From assembly GCA_020846715.1 (NCBI GenBank), contig JADLDK010000059.1, positions 1-45,681 of the forward strand: a stretch of DNA of 45,681 nt. The letters run 5' to 3'. The notes below the pieces were generated by a model. The model did no database searches. It saw only the letters and a list, made by a program, of their open reading frames with translations, and was not told the DNA's origin. This document shows, in pieces, positions 8,389 to 16,084 of this stretch. This DNA is from Armatimonadota bacterium. GTDB taxonomy: Bacteria; Armatimonadota; UBA5829; DSUL01. The stretch's first letter is position 1; each line of letters opens with the position of its first letter. The position numbers and the translations under genes were made by a program.

Positions 8389-9009
8389 CTACGCGCGTCC
8401 GCGCACAATGTCTACAAACAGCCGATGCGCGCGCGTTTCACCAACCAACTCCGGATGAAACGCGGCCGCCAGCAGGTTGCTCTGCCGCACCAGGACGATT
8501 CTGTTTCTGAATGTCGCCAGAGTCTCGACTCCCTCGCCCACTCTTGAAACATAAGGCGCGCGAATGAAGACTGCGCGCAGTGGCGCCTCGCCGAGAGTGG
8601 GAACGGAAAGATCAGTTTCAAAGCTCTGAATCTGACGCCCAAAAGCGTTCCGGGCTGCGGTGATGTCCATCAATCCCAGGCGGGGTTGCTGGCTGCCCTG
8701 AATCTCTCGGGCCATCAGGATCAGCCCTGCACACGTGCCAAAAACAGCCATCCCTTTCGCGTGACGCCGGCGGATAGCCTCGTCCATGCCATAATGCCGC
8801 AGCAGATTGCCAATAGTTGTGCTTTCGCCCCCGGGGATGATCAGTCCGGCTACTGTTTCAAGCTGCTCCTCGCGCTTCACGCGCACTGATGGTGTCTTCA
8901 ACGCATCCAGAACCGCGACATGCTCCCGGACGTCTCCCTGAAAGTCCAGCACTCCGATAACTGGCTCGAGCGTGTCTCCGGGCGGCGGTAGAGACTGTTC
9001 GCAGGTCAG
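8389..9009 (-). CDS. pdxT: Pyridoxal 5'-phosphate synthase glutaminase subunit PdxT
   Basis: PdxT is the class I glutaminase that feeds ammonia to PdxS in pyridoxal 5'-phosphate synthesis. Counted from the GTG at 8952, the oxyanion motif PGGES is at 40-44, the nucleophile Cys74 in FGTCAG, and the His166/Glu168 pair in FHPEL. The family's first beta-strand, seen here as VIGVLDFQGDVREH, extends upstream of that GTG. No ATG, GTG or TTG lies further upstream before the pdxS stop, so a start at 8952 would cut off the strand. A CTG at 9009 with GGAG 8 bases before it is the best alternative, and I use it here. Only the start is doubtful; identity and position next to pdxS are firm. Confidence 0.9.
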   Translation of the reverse strand: MTCEQSLPPPGDTLEPVIGVLDFQGDVREHVAVLDALKTPSVRVKREEQLETVAGLIIPGGESTTIGNLLRHYGMDEAIRRRHAKGMAVFGTCAGLILMAREIQGSQQPRLGLMDITAARNAFGRQIQSFETDLSVPTLGEAPLRAVFIRAPYVSRVGEGVETLATFRNRIVLVRQSNLLAAAFHPELVGETRAHRLFVDIVRGRA

Positions 9010-9032
9010 TGCTGTCTCTCCCTCTGCGCCGC

Positions 9033-9920
9033 TTACCAGCCGCGTGTGGCCATCAGCTCGCTCTCATCCATCTGGCGAACGTCGAGACCCTCCATCGCCT
9101 TTGGCAAGCCTTTGGAAACCCTGGCGACTTCTCCCGGGTCTTCGTAGTGCTGGGTCGCGAGCACAATGGCGCGAGCGTATTTCACCGGATCGGAGCTCTT
9201 GAAGATACCGCTGCCGACAAAAACCGTCTCCGCGCCAAGCTGCATCATCATCGCAGCGTCAGCGGGTGTGGCGATTCCTCCGGCGCTGAAGTTGGGGACA
9301 GGGAGCTTCCCGTGCTCGTGAATGTAGCTCACCTGCTCATAAGGCGCCTGGAGATTCTTGGCTACAGCCATCAACTCATCAGAGCGCAGCGCCTGGATTG
9401 CGCGCATCTCCTTGATAACCGTGCGCATGTGCCGCACCGCTTCCACGACGTTACCCGAGCCCGCTTCGCCTTTCGTCCGGATCATCGCCGCTCCTTCGCC
9501 GATTCTGCGCAGCGCTTCACCCAGATTGCGGCATCCGCACACAAAAGGCACCTTGAACTGGTGCTTATCCACGTGGTTTTCTTCGTCAGCCGGCGTCAGC
9601 ACTTCCGATTCGTCAATGAAGTCCACGCCGATAGCCTCAAGCACCTGGGCTTCACCGAAGTGCCCGATACGGCACTTCGCCATGACAGGGATGCTCACAG
9701 CGTCCATAATCCGTACAATCATGTCCGGGTCAGACATCCGGGCCACGCCGCCGTCTTTGCGGATGTCCGAGGGGACGCGCTCCAGAGCCATAACAGAAAC
9801 TGCTCCGGCGTCTTCCGCGATTTTCGCCTGCTCCACGTTTGTGACGTCCATTATGACGCCGCCGCGAAGCATTTCGGCCAGCCCGACTTTTGTTCTCCAG
9901 GTGGATTCTTCAGCTAACAT
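9033..9920 (-). CDS. pdxS: Pyridoxal 5'-phosphate synthase subunit PdxS
   Basis: PdxS builds PLP from ribose 5-phosphate, glyceraldehyde 3-phosphate and PdxT-derived ammonia in a 24-subunit complex. From the ATG at 9920 there are 295 residues, the usual length. Catalytic residues are visible: Asp25 in GGVIMDV, Lys82 in VMAKCRIGH and Lys150 in [10 protein letters not shown]. The C-terminal [20 protein letters not shown] is the phosphate-binding part of the barrel. A longer frame from 9977 would add 19 residues not typical of the family. It heads the minus-strand operon that continues with pdxT, with a perfect TATAAT about 125 bases upstream. Confidence 0.97.
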   Translation of the reverse strand: MLAEESTWRTKVGLAEMLRGGVIMDVTNVEQAKIAEDAGAVSVMALERVPSDIRKDGGVARMSDPDMIVRIMDAVSIPVMAKCRIGHFGEAQVLEAIGVDFIDESEVLTPADEENHVDKHQFKVPFVCGCRNLGEALRRIGEGAAMIRTKGEAGSGNVVEAVRHMRTVIKEMRAIQALRSDELMAVAKNLQAPYEQVSYIHEHGKLPVPNFSAGGIATPADAAMMMQLGAETVFVGSGIFKSSDPVKYARAIVLATQHYEDPGEVARVSKGLPKAMEGLDVRQMDESELMATRGW

Positions 9921-10043
9921 ATTCGTGCAACATCCTCTCCCACCGCGCCTGTGGAAGCGCTGTGGATCTGAGAGCAAAACAACTCTCCCGGTGTTCGTGG
10001 CGACGCCAGGAGTGGTGAGTGTATCTCTTATGTCTCTATCAGC

Positions 10044-10049
10044 ATTATA
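10044..10049 (-). promoter_or_regulatory. Probable -10 element for the pdxS operon
   Basis: TATAAT reads on the minus strand here, in the divergent gap between pdxS and tilS. The -35 region at 16-18 base spacing is poor, and TG lies close upstream (TGCGTATAAT). A start near 10037 would give pdxS a leader of about 117 bases. I see no known riboswitch in that leader, only a weak GAGAG/CTCTC hairpin at 9970-9987. Confidence 0.4.
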
Positions 10050-10100
10050 CGCAAAACTGACTCACTTCGGACACGTCTTACAGCGCAGGAATGGACTTCC

Positions 10101-11441
10101 ATGATCACACCCTTTTCGCAGCGCGTGCAAAGCGACATTGAGCGTCATAAGCTGTTTGAGACCGGCGACCGTATTCTGGCGGCGGTGTCTGGAGGAGCGG
10201 ACAGTACGGCTCTGCTGCTTGCGCTTCAGGAGCTTGCCGGAGAGTTGGATGTGGAGATTCGAGCGGCGCATTTCGATCATCGGATGCGGTCAGACAGCGG
10301 CGCGGACGCAGATTTTGTGGACGATCTGTGCGCGCGCCTGGGAGTTCCGCTTCAGATTGGCGCGAGTGACAAACTGGACAGTAGCTCCTCTGAAGACGAC
10401 GCAAGGAAGGAGAGGCTGGCTTTTCTGGAAAGTGCGGCAAAGGCAATGGACTGCAGCGTTATCGCTACCGGGCACACGGCGGACGACCGTGCGGAGACCG
10501 TGCTGCTCAACATTGTCCGGGGCGCCGGGTTGCGGGGGGCTCGCGGAATGGACTGGCGACGGGGGCAGTATCGCAGGGCGTTGCTGAGACGTACGCGGCG
10601 GGAGATTGTGTCCTTCCTGCACGCGCACGGCCAGGCGTGGCGGGAAGACCTCTCCAATACCTCGCCTAGATATGCGCGCAACCTTCTGCGCCTTGAAGTG
10701 ATGCCGCTTATCAGAAAGCAGATAAACCCCGCGCTGACTACGTCTCTGTGCCGTCTGGCTGATGTAGCCAGCCTGGAAGACGACCTGCTTGCAGAGTTCG
10801 GACAGAAGGCGTATGAGTCTGCGCTGGTTGAGGCTTGCGAGCATTTGCGCGCTCTTGACGCGAGCCGCCTGTCAACCGAGCGCCCGGCCCTTGCGCGAAG
10901 GGCAGTCCGGTGCGCTCTGGAGGGTCTGCTGGGTCATACGCGTGACGTCTCCTTAGAAATGGTCGATCGCTGTCTGGCCGCGGCGCAGCGCCCGGAGTCA
11001 CCTCCTGAAGATATTGGGTTGGGAGTCTCCGTCAGCGTAGATGCTGGCGTCCTGGCTCTGAGTCTGGCGCTCCCTGAACCGGAACCGTTTGACTACCCTC
11101 TACCGGGCGCTGGGTCTTTGGATATCCGGGAAGCGCAGATTACCCTGTTTGTAAATGCGGAGGATGTTCCTGACAGCGCATGGAAGGCGCAGGTGCGCGT
11201 GGCGGACGACAACCTGCGCGCGCGAAGCTGGCGACCCGGAGACCGGATGCGCCCACGCGGGCTGGGCGGAACCAAGAAGCTCCAGGACCTGTTTGTCGAT
11301 GCCAAAGTTCCGGCAGAGCAGCGCCGGCGCATTCCGATTGTGTGTGCCGGGGAGACAATCGTCTGGGTTCCGGGGCTGTGCGTTGCGGAGGACTCTGGCA
11401 GCCGGCCTGTACAGCTTGCCGCTATCGAAGCTCAGCTTTGA
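10101..11441 (+). CDS. tilS: tRNA(Ile)-lysidine synthase TilS
   Basis: TilS converts the wobble cytidine of the CAU-anticodon tRNA-Ile to lysidine using ATP and lysine, so that AUA is read as isoleucine. The PP-loop ATP pyrophosphatase motif SGGADST is at 30-36. It is followed by FDHRMR and by IATGHTADDRAET, typical of TilS. The C-terminal domain contains WRPGDRMRPRGLGGTKKLQDLF, recognisable in 446-residue long-form TilS proteins. The gene is divergent from pdxS. The next gene starts 57 bases downstream on the same strand without an intervening terminator, so they may be co-transcribed. Confidence 0.95.
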   Translation: MITPFSQRVQSDIERHKLFETGDRILAAVSGGADSTALLLALQELAGELDVEIRAAHFDHRMRSDSGADADFVDDLCARLGVPLQIGASDKLDSSSSEDDARKERLAFLESAAKAMDCSVIATGHTADDRAETVLLNIVRGAGLRGARGMDWRRGQYRRALLRRTRREIVSFLHAHGQAWREDLSNTSPRYARNLLRLEVMPLIRKQINPALTTSLCRLADVASLEDDLLAEFGQKAYESALVEACEHLRALDASRLSTERPALARRAVRCALEGLLGHTRDVSLEMVDRCLAAAQRPESPPEDIGLGVSVSVDAGVLALSLALPEPEPFDYPLPGAGSLDIREAQITLFVNAEDVPDSAWKAQVRVADDNLRARSWRPGDRMRPRGLGGTKKLQDLFVDAKVPAEQRRRIPIVCAGETIVWVPGLCVAEDSGSRPVQLAAIEAQL

Positions 11442-11498
11442 ACTGCGCAGAAGACTTCTCTTTGTTCCCATCAAACTCACTGGAGACACTCTGGCCAA

Positions 11499-14255
11499 AT
11501 GATGTATGTGACAATTCTGACCGCTCTTTGCTTTGCGCTTTGCCTGGGCAGCCGGGCTTCGGCAAAAAGTGCTGACGACCTGCGCGTGAGCTATCCTGAA
11601 GGCGTCATTGATACGCTGCAGCCGTGGGTCGCCTTCATCGGACCTCCGCACGACAAGTGGCAGGCGCAGGTTCAGAGCGAGCAGGGCGTCGTGTGGGACT
11701 CTGGAGAGATGAGCAGCCGCGAGTACCGCACGCGGTGCGCCACGCTGCCGGGTTCTTCCGCTTTCAGCGCAAGGGTGCGGGTGCTGGTGGATGGGCACTG
11801 GAGTGACTGGTCACAGCAGAGCGCTTTTCAGACTCCGCCTTCACCTGTCGTGAGGCTGCTCGAGCCAATAGACGCGGGAAGAGTCATCGGTCCGCGTGTC
11901 CGCGTGCGGTGGGACGCAGAAGTCGCGCCTGGCTCCGAGTTGGGATCACTGGAAGTCCGTGTAGATGACCAGGCTGTTCAGATTGAGCTGAAGGCTGGAG
12001 AGCAGGAGGTCTTTCTGGACGTGAAGTCCGGGCTCCACAGCGTGCAGGTACGCGCCGAGAGCCACATAAGCAAAGCGTCTGCGGCGTCTCGCTTTTTCGT
12101 CTGGCGTTCTCCGCAGGAGACAGGCGAAATCGTCGTGCTGGACATCTCTGAGGTCGGATCATGGGATATTCAGAACAACTCTGAGAACTCTGTGCGCATG
12201 TACGAACTTTTGCACGCCGCAGCGTGTCTTCAGGGCATCGTCAATCGCCCCCGTCCCCGTATGGCCGTACGGCTTATGCCGCAGGACGACGAGTGGCTTG
12301 CGTATCTGCGCAAACAGGGCGCTTGGCTGGAAAAGGCCACCTTCACGACCGTCAAATCCGAGGGCAACCCGGAGCAGGCCATTGTCGATGTTTTGAAGCG
12401 CTTTCCAGATGCGGTGAACGGGCTTGTCGTCTGGGATGAGAACGTCAACGCAACGTCAAACGTCGCCACTACCGCCTCAGGTGTTGAAGATCTCCTGCCA
12501 GTACGCTCCACGCAGAGCCTGCTCGGCCGCGCGTTTGGCGAGGCTGGGCTGAATGTGAAACTGGACTTGCGCGGGCGCTTCAAGGGCTCCGGGACAATCT
12601 GGGAGACGTCTGAGCCCTCCACCGGGAGCGCAAAGTGTGACGCTTACATCTGGGCCAGGGAGCGCTATCTGGATACAGGCCGCTGTAACGCTCGAAAGCT
12701 CGGCTACTGGCTGGATGCTTTCTGGCTGACCAACCCGGGCCGTCTGCCCTGGTGGGAGCATTGCCTGAGCAATCACGACTGGATCACAAAACATCGAGGC
12801 TTTGTATTCGATCTCTCGAATTGGGATGATGAGACGCCGCAGGACGATCCAGGCCAGAAGCTCGGGACGGACCTGGAGACGTTCAAAAGCATAATGGCAA
12901 GCGCCTGCAATCAGGCGAAGGGGCATCTGATTCACGTCTCTGGTTTCACGCCCTGGGCGCACAAATACACGGAAATCTCAAACCCGCCGGGCAAACACCA
13001 CGCAGTCCACACGGAGTGGGAGGTTGTGCGTATTCTTTCTGCGTACAACGCCTACCTGGATGCCGATGCCATCGGTACTTCGGCGATGGCCAATGCGTCC
13101 TTCTGGTCGTGGATGCCTCTGCCGGAGCGCTATCTCCAGAACCCCGCGCCGAGTCCGCTCGAGCTTCGTAAGAGGGGCTATATGGACAAAGACGGCGCCC
13201 TGGCCCCACTGGGCTTTACGCTGATGTACGTGGGAGACTTCGATTCGGCAGCGTGGCTGTATCACAGGGAGCAGGATCTCTGGGCGCAGTCCACCAGGGG
13301 AAGCGTGCCGATGGGCTGGGCTTTCAACCCGAATCTATCAGAGCGGCTGGCCCCCGGATTGCACTTTGCGTTCGAAAACAAGACACCGCAGGACTTCCTT
13401 ACAGCCGGTGACTCCGGGGCGGGCTACGTTAACCCGACTGTACTTCAATCGCCGCGTCCGATCTCCGGCCTGCCGTCCGCAGAAGATCTGTGGGTTGAAC
13501 ACTGCCAGCGCTTCTTCCGTCAGTTCGACTACTCCATCACTGGTTTCTTGATCAACGGACATGCGGGACAGTTGACCGAAGGCGCTGAGCGAATGACGGC
13601 GCGTTTCAGCCCTGACGGCACGGCGACGCAGCCGCACTGGAACCGTGGAGACAACCATCTCACCGCAGGGATGCCTGTCGCACTGATCTATGGGGACCTG
13701 GACGCCAATGTGGAGGCATCCGCTGCTATGATGGCGCAGCATCGGCGTCAGGGAGAGCAGTTTTTGGCGTTTCGCATCATTCTGCTCGGTCCTGACTATG
13801 TGACTCAGCTTATCACCAGAGCTCAGGGGCTTCAGCCGGATCGGCCGTATGCGCTTGTGGACCCTTACACCTTCTACTACCTGCTCAGGCACAGCCTGGG
13901 CGGGACTAACGGCTCCCGGGCCGCCTGGAGCTTTGACACACTGGGTTCAGAAATCGCCGCCGGACAATCCTTTTCCTTTGAAATCGGAGTGCGCAACAAC
14001 GGCTGGGATACGTGGGGAGAGGACTGTGCGCTGCGCTGGGGGATAGCCAGAGCGGAAGACTGGAACACTGCCTGCGCTGTCCGAACCGGACAGAAAGTAG
14101 CGCCGGGTGAAGCGCTGCTCACAGCTATTGGGGGCGTCGCGCCGGAGGAGCCGGGAGACTACCTGCTGTATGCGGATTTTGAGCGCTCCGGAAAACCGTT
14201 TCGTGAGAGTGGAAGCCTGCCGTATGTGCGGCACTTGAGTGTGCGAAAAAGATAG
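11499..14255 (+). CDS. Secreted GxGYxYP-family protein (putative glycoside hydrolase) with Fn3/Ig-like and NBR1-like domains
   Basis: The 918-residue protein has a signal peptide (hydrophobic 3-20, cleavage after Ala-Ser-Ala near 22). Two beta-sandwich domains resembling Fn3/Ig folds follow (about 27-110 and 115-205). The large central region (about 215-790) fits the GxGYxYP family. Its motif occurs as GAGYVNP at 640-646, with Asn in place of the second Tyr. The C-terminal ~110 residues, with VRNNGWDTW and VAPGE...APEEPGDY, resemble the NBR1 Ig-like domain. The family is assigned to putative glycoside hydrolases on structural grounds; no substrate is known to me. It follows tilS by 57 bases and ends before a strong terminator. 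Start: the first of two adjacent ATGs. Confidence 0.8.
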   Translation: MMYVTILTALCFALCLGSRASAKSADDLRVSYPEGVIDTLQPWVAFIGPPHDKWQAQVQSEQGVVWDSGEMSSREYRTRCATLPGSSAFSARVRVLVDGHWSDWSQQSAFQTPPSPVVRLLEPIDAGRVIGPRVRVRWDAEVAPGSELGSLEVRVDDQAVQIELKAGEQEVFLDVKSGLHSVQVRAESHISKASAASRFFVWRSPQETGEIVVLDISEVGSWDIQNNSENSVRMYELLHAAACLQGIVNRPRPRMAVRLMPQDDEWLAYLRKQGAWLEKATFTTVKSEGNPEQAIVDVLKRFPDAVNGLVVWDENVNATSNVATTASGVEDLLPVRSTQSLLGRAFGEAGLNVKLDLRGRFKGSGTIWETSEPSTGSAKCDAYIWARERYLDTGRCNARKLGYWLDAFWLTNPGRLPWWEHCLSNHDWITKHRGFVFDLSNWDDETPQDDPGQKLGTDLETFKSIMASACNQAKGHLIHVSGFTPWAHKYTEISNPPGKHHAVHTEWEVVRILSAYNAYLDADAIGTSAMANASFWSWMPLPERYLQNPAPSPLELRKRGYMDKDGALAPLGFTLMYVGDFDSAAWLYHREQDLWAQSTRGSVPMGWAFNPNLSERLAPGLHFAFENKTPQDFLTAGDSGAGYVNPTVLQSPRPISGLPSAEDLWVEHCQRFFRQFDYSITGFLINGHAGQLTEGAERMTARFSPDGTATQPHWNRGDNHLTAGMPVALIYGDLDANVEASAAMMAQHRRQGEQFLAFRIILLGPDYVTQLITRAQGLQPDRPYALVDPYTFYYLLRHSLGGTNGSRAAWSFDTLGSEIAAGQSFSFEIGVRNNGWDTWGEDCALRWGIARAEDWNTACAVRTGQKVAPGEALLTAIGGVAPEEPGDYLLYADFERSGKPFRESGSLPYVRHLSVRKR

Positions 14256-14317
14256 CAAAAAACTTTTTTCATATTTCTGGAACTCTGTTGTGGTTTGTAG
14301 CGTCTGAATAGGGAGAA

Positions 14318-14379
14318 AGCTTCTCACCCTCCTTTCTCTCCCCCGGAGCGATTCAGATCGCTCCGGGGCTATTTTTTTG
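14318..14379 (+). ncRNA. Candidate small RNA 1 with anti-Shine-Dalgarno tract and intrinsic terminator
   Basis: A pyrimidine tract at 14318-14339 matches a tract at 14527-14548 in 21 of 22 bases. Both contain CCTCCTTTCT, identical to the common 3' tail of bacterial 16S rRNA, so either could pair with Shine-Dalgarno sequences. Directly downstream is a perfect 12-bp GC-rich hairpin with a TCAG loop, then a T tract. Upstream similarity to the second copy extends to GCGTC at 14300. The bases GAGAAAG at about 14313-14319 could pair with CTTTCTC in the tract, or GAGAA with TTCTC just before it, so two exclusive folds are possible. No good -35/-10 is seen, so it could instead be the 3' end of the upstream mRNA. 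Confidence 0.45.
14341..14379 (+). terminator. Intrinsic terminator after the GxGYxYP gene
   Basis: A perfect 12-bp stem, CCCCGGAGCGAT at 14341-14352 with ATCGCTCCGGGG at 14357-14368, closes a TCAG loop. It is followed by CTA and seven T residues, about 85 bases after the stop codon at 14255. Confidence 0.93.
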
Positions 14380-14492
14380 CCTCGCTGACTCCTTTTCGCA
14401 GGAATTATCCCCTCTTTACCGCTTCTGGGTGTGGCCGTTCGCCAGAATTGATGCGTAAGTGAACAATTTTCACATTCAGCTCAATTCAGGAA

Positions 14493-14522
14493 CTTACAGC
14501 TCTGCAGATGCGTCAATATAAG
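14493..14522 (+). promoter_or_regulatory. Possible promoter of candidate small RNA 2
   Basis: CTTACA at 14493-14498 and TATAAG at 14517-14522 are separated by 18 bases. Each is one or two bases off consensus. Transcription would start near 14529, right at the conserved pyrimidine tract, giving an RNA of about 60 bases ending at the terminator. Confidence 0.4.
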
Positions 14523-14528
14523 TGATAG

Positions 14529-14590
14529 CTTCCCACCCTCCTTTCTCTGGGCCCTGCGGTTAGAAAACTGACCGCAGGGCTTTTTCTTTT
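14529..14590 (+). ncRNA. Candidate small RNA 2 with anti-Shine-Dalgarno tract and intrinsic terminator
   Basis: This is the second copy of the module at 14318-14379. It has the same 22-base pyrimidine tract (14527-14548, one mismatch), including CCTCCTTTCT, followed at once by a terminator hairpin. The stem sequence is unrelated to that of copy 1 (GCCCTGCGGT/ACCGCAGGGC), but position and size are the same, so the architecture rather than the stem sequence is shared. A plausible -10 (TATAAG at 14517) lies just upstream. No open reading frame of note is present. It lies between the GxGYxYP gene and darA on the same strand. Confidence 0.5.
14551..14590 (+). terminator. Intrinsic terminator upstream of darA
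   Basis: GCCCTGCGGT at 14551-14560 pairs perfectly with ACCGCAGGGC at 14571-14580. The stem extends inward as TAG/CTG around an AAAA loop. TTTTTCTTTT follows. It has no gene of its own upstream other than candidate small RNA 2. Confidence 0.92.
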
Positions 14591-14608
14591 GTTGTTCAAG
14601 GCAGAGGT

Positions 14609-14637
14609 CTTTTCCATTTTTGAATCTGCTGTATAAT
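14609..14637 (+). promoter_or_regulatory. Promoter of darA
   Basis: TATAAT at 14632-14637 is a perfect -10. TTTTCC at 14609-14614 is a weak -35 at 17-base spacing. The expected start near 14643-14645 lies only 5-7 bases before the darA ATG at 14650. Confidence 0.55.
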
Positions 14638-14649
14638 GGCGCCAAAGCT

Positions 14650-14979
14650 ATGAAGCTACTCATCGCTATTATTCAGGAACGGGATCGTCGGCGAGTCGAG
14701 GAGGCGTTGTCCGTGGAGGGCTTCTTCTTCACGAAGATCGCAAGCACGGGCGGGTTTCTTCGCGACGGAAACGTCACCATGCTTCTCGGAGTGGAGAGCG
14801 AACAGCTTGAGCAGGTTCTGGGTGTTCTGCGTGAGAGCTCAGAGGCTCGGGATCAGTACGTAAGCCTGCCTCCGCCGGACGTTATGCCCTCCGCAGGGTT
14901 GATGCAGGCGCCGGTAAAGGTGACAGTAGGCGGGGCTGTTGTTTTCGTGATGGATGTCGAGCGCTTTGAGCGCTGGTAG
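14650..14979 (+). CDS. darA: Cyclic di-AMP receptor DarA/PstA (PII-like)
   Basis: The 109-residue protein matches the DUF970 family of PII-like trimers that bind cyclic di-AMP. The stretch FTKIASTGGFLRDGNVTMLL, about residues 25-45, carries the family's Thr and STGGFL...GN ligand loop. Downstream partners of DarA are largely unknown. An upstream in-frame codon at 14620 would place the start inside the promoter, so ATG 14650 is used; there is no Shine-Dalgarno sequence. It overlaps holB by 26 bases. darA next to tmk or holB is a recurring arrangement in Firmicutes. No diadenylate cyclase gene is in the window. Confidence 0.9.
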   Translation: MKLLIAIIQERDRRRVEEALSVEGFFFTKIASTGGFLRDGNVTMLLGVESEQLEQVLGVLRESSEARDQYVSLPPPDVMPSAGLMQAPVKVTVGGAVVFVMDVERFERW

Positions 14980-15955
14980 CGCGGTTGTGGACAGTCTGCC
15001 GGGACATGCGGGCCCGCTTCAGGCTGTTCGGCGCATGGCGCTTGAAAATCGGTTGCCACACTCTCTGCTCGTCACCGGACCGGACGGAGCTGGAAACACA
15101 GCCTTTGCCCTGAAGCTCGCTGCGGAGCTGACGTGTCTGGATCTGAATGAACAGGGCGCATGTGGCGTTTGCAGATCCTGCGTGCTCGCTCGTGCGGGTA
15201 CTCATTCGGACATTTTACGCATCGCGCCGCCAAAGGAAGAGACCACGATCGGTCAGATTCGGGAGTTGCGCTACGTCGCCACACTGGCTCCGAATATCTC
15301 ACCCAGGCGCGTCATCATCATCGAGCGGGGGGAGACGCTCAACGATCAGGCGGCCAATGCCATCCTCAAAGTTCTGGAAGATACCCCAGATCGCCTGACC
15401 CTTATGATTCTGGCTCCCAGTGCGCAGAGTGTGTTGCCTACAATAGAATCCCGCGCTATAGAGATACCTCTGCGATCCGTTGACAAGTCCTCTTTGACGC
15501 AGTTTTTGATGGAGCGGGGAGAGAAACAAGAGCAAGCCAGCGCGGTGGCGGCTTATGCTGGAGGGTCCCCGGGTCGCGCTTTGTCTCTACTTGAAAACCC
15601 CCAGTCTCTTGAACTGCTGGCAGATGTGGCGCAGTGGGTCGCAAGAGTGGAAGCTGCGGCGCCGGCTGCGGCGCTGAAGTTGGCGGAAGATCTCAAGGAA
15701 CTCTCCGACCGCGCGAAAAAGATCATTCCGTCGGAAGACGGCGTAAGTGACAGACAGGCGGTTGCGTGGGTGCTGGACGCAGTGATGGCGGTTCTACAAG
15801 AGGGCTTGGCGGGTGGAACTCAGCGCTGGAGTCCGCGGCAGACAGCCTCGATCACTCGTGAAATCAACCTTTCCCGTCACCTCATCCTGTCTTATGCGGC
15901 TGCAGACCTTCAACTGGAAAGGCTTCTGATTCACATGCTCATGGACGCTTCTTGA
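14954..15955 (+). CDS. holB: DNA polymerase III delta' subunit (HolB-like)
   Basis: This 333-residue protein is the delta' clamp-loader subunit. The P-loop region reads TGPDGAGNTAFA at about 41-52; the Walker A lysine is replaced by Asn48. Cys61, Cys70, Cys73 and Cys76 form the zinc site of clamp-loader proteins. The Walker B region is replaced by VIIIERGETLNDQAANAILKVLEDTP, the classical delta'/gamma signature. The arginine-finger region is IESRAIEI, with Ala where SRC is usual. These changes fit delta', which normally does not hydrolyse ATP. The start is uncertain: the ATG at 14954 overlaps darA by 26 bases, and a GTG at 14987 lies just past its stop. No Shine-Dalgarno sequence distinguishes them. 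Confidence 0.9.
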   Translation: MSSALSAGSAVVDSLPGHAGPLQAVRRMALENRLPHSLLVTGPDGAGNTAFALKLAAELTCLDLNEQGACGVCRSCVLARAGTHSDILRIAPPKEETTIGQIRELRYVATLAPNISPRRVIIIERGETLNDQAANAILKVLEDTPDRLTLMILAPSAQSVLPTIESRAIEIPLRSVDKSSLTQFLMERGEKQEQASAVAAYAGGSPGRALSLLENPQSLELLADVAQWVARVEAAAPAAALKLAEDLKELSDRAKKIIPSEDGVSDRQAVAWVLDAVMAVLQEGLAGGTQRWSPRQTASITREINLSRHLILSYAAADLQLERLLIHMLMDAS

Positions 15956-16084
15956 GAGCGCTCAGACAGGCGCACACAACAGGTCGTTTTCTCAATCCAG
16001 CCTCTGATCTGCGTCTGTACTTGCGGCGTTTTTCCACTCCGGCATGCGTTTTTGTAAGTTCATCTGAATGGTGAAAGGATCGGT

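Noticed and set aside
9009..9917. 302-codon plus-strand open frame
   Set aside because: It lies opposite pdxS, whose catalytic residues are all present; the antisense frame has no recognisable motif.
14251..14270. A6-C-T6 run after the GxGYxYP gene as a terminator
   Set aside because: An all A-T stem with a minimal loop is too weak; the GC-rich hairpin at 14341-14368 is the convincing terminator.
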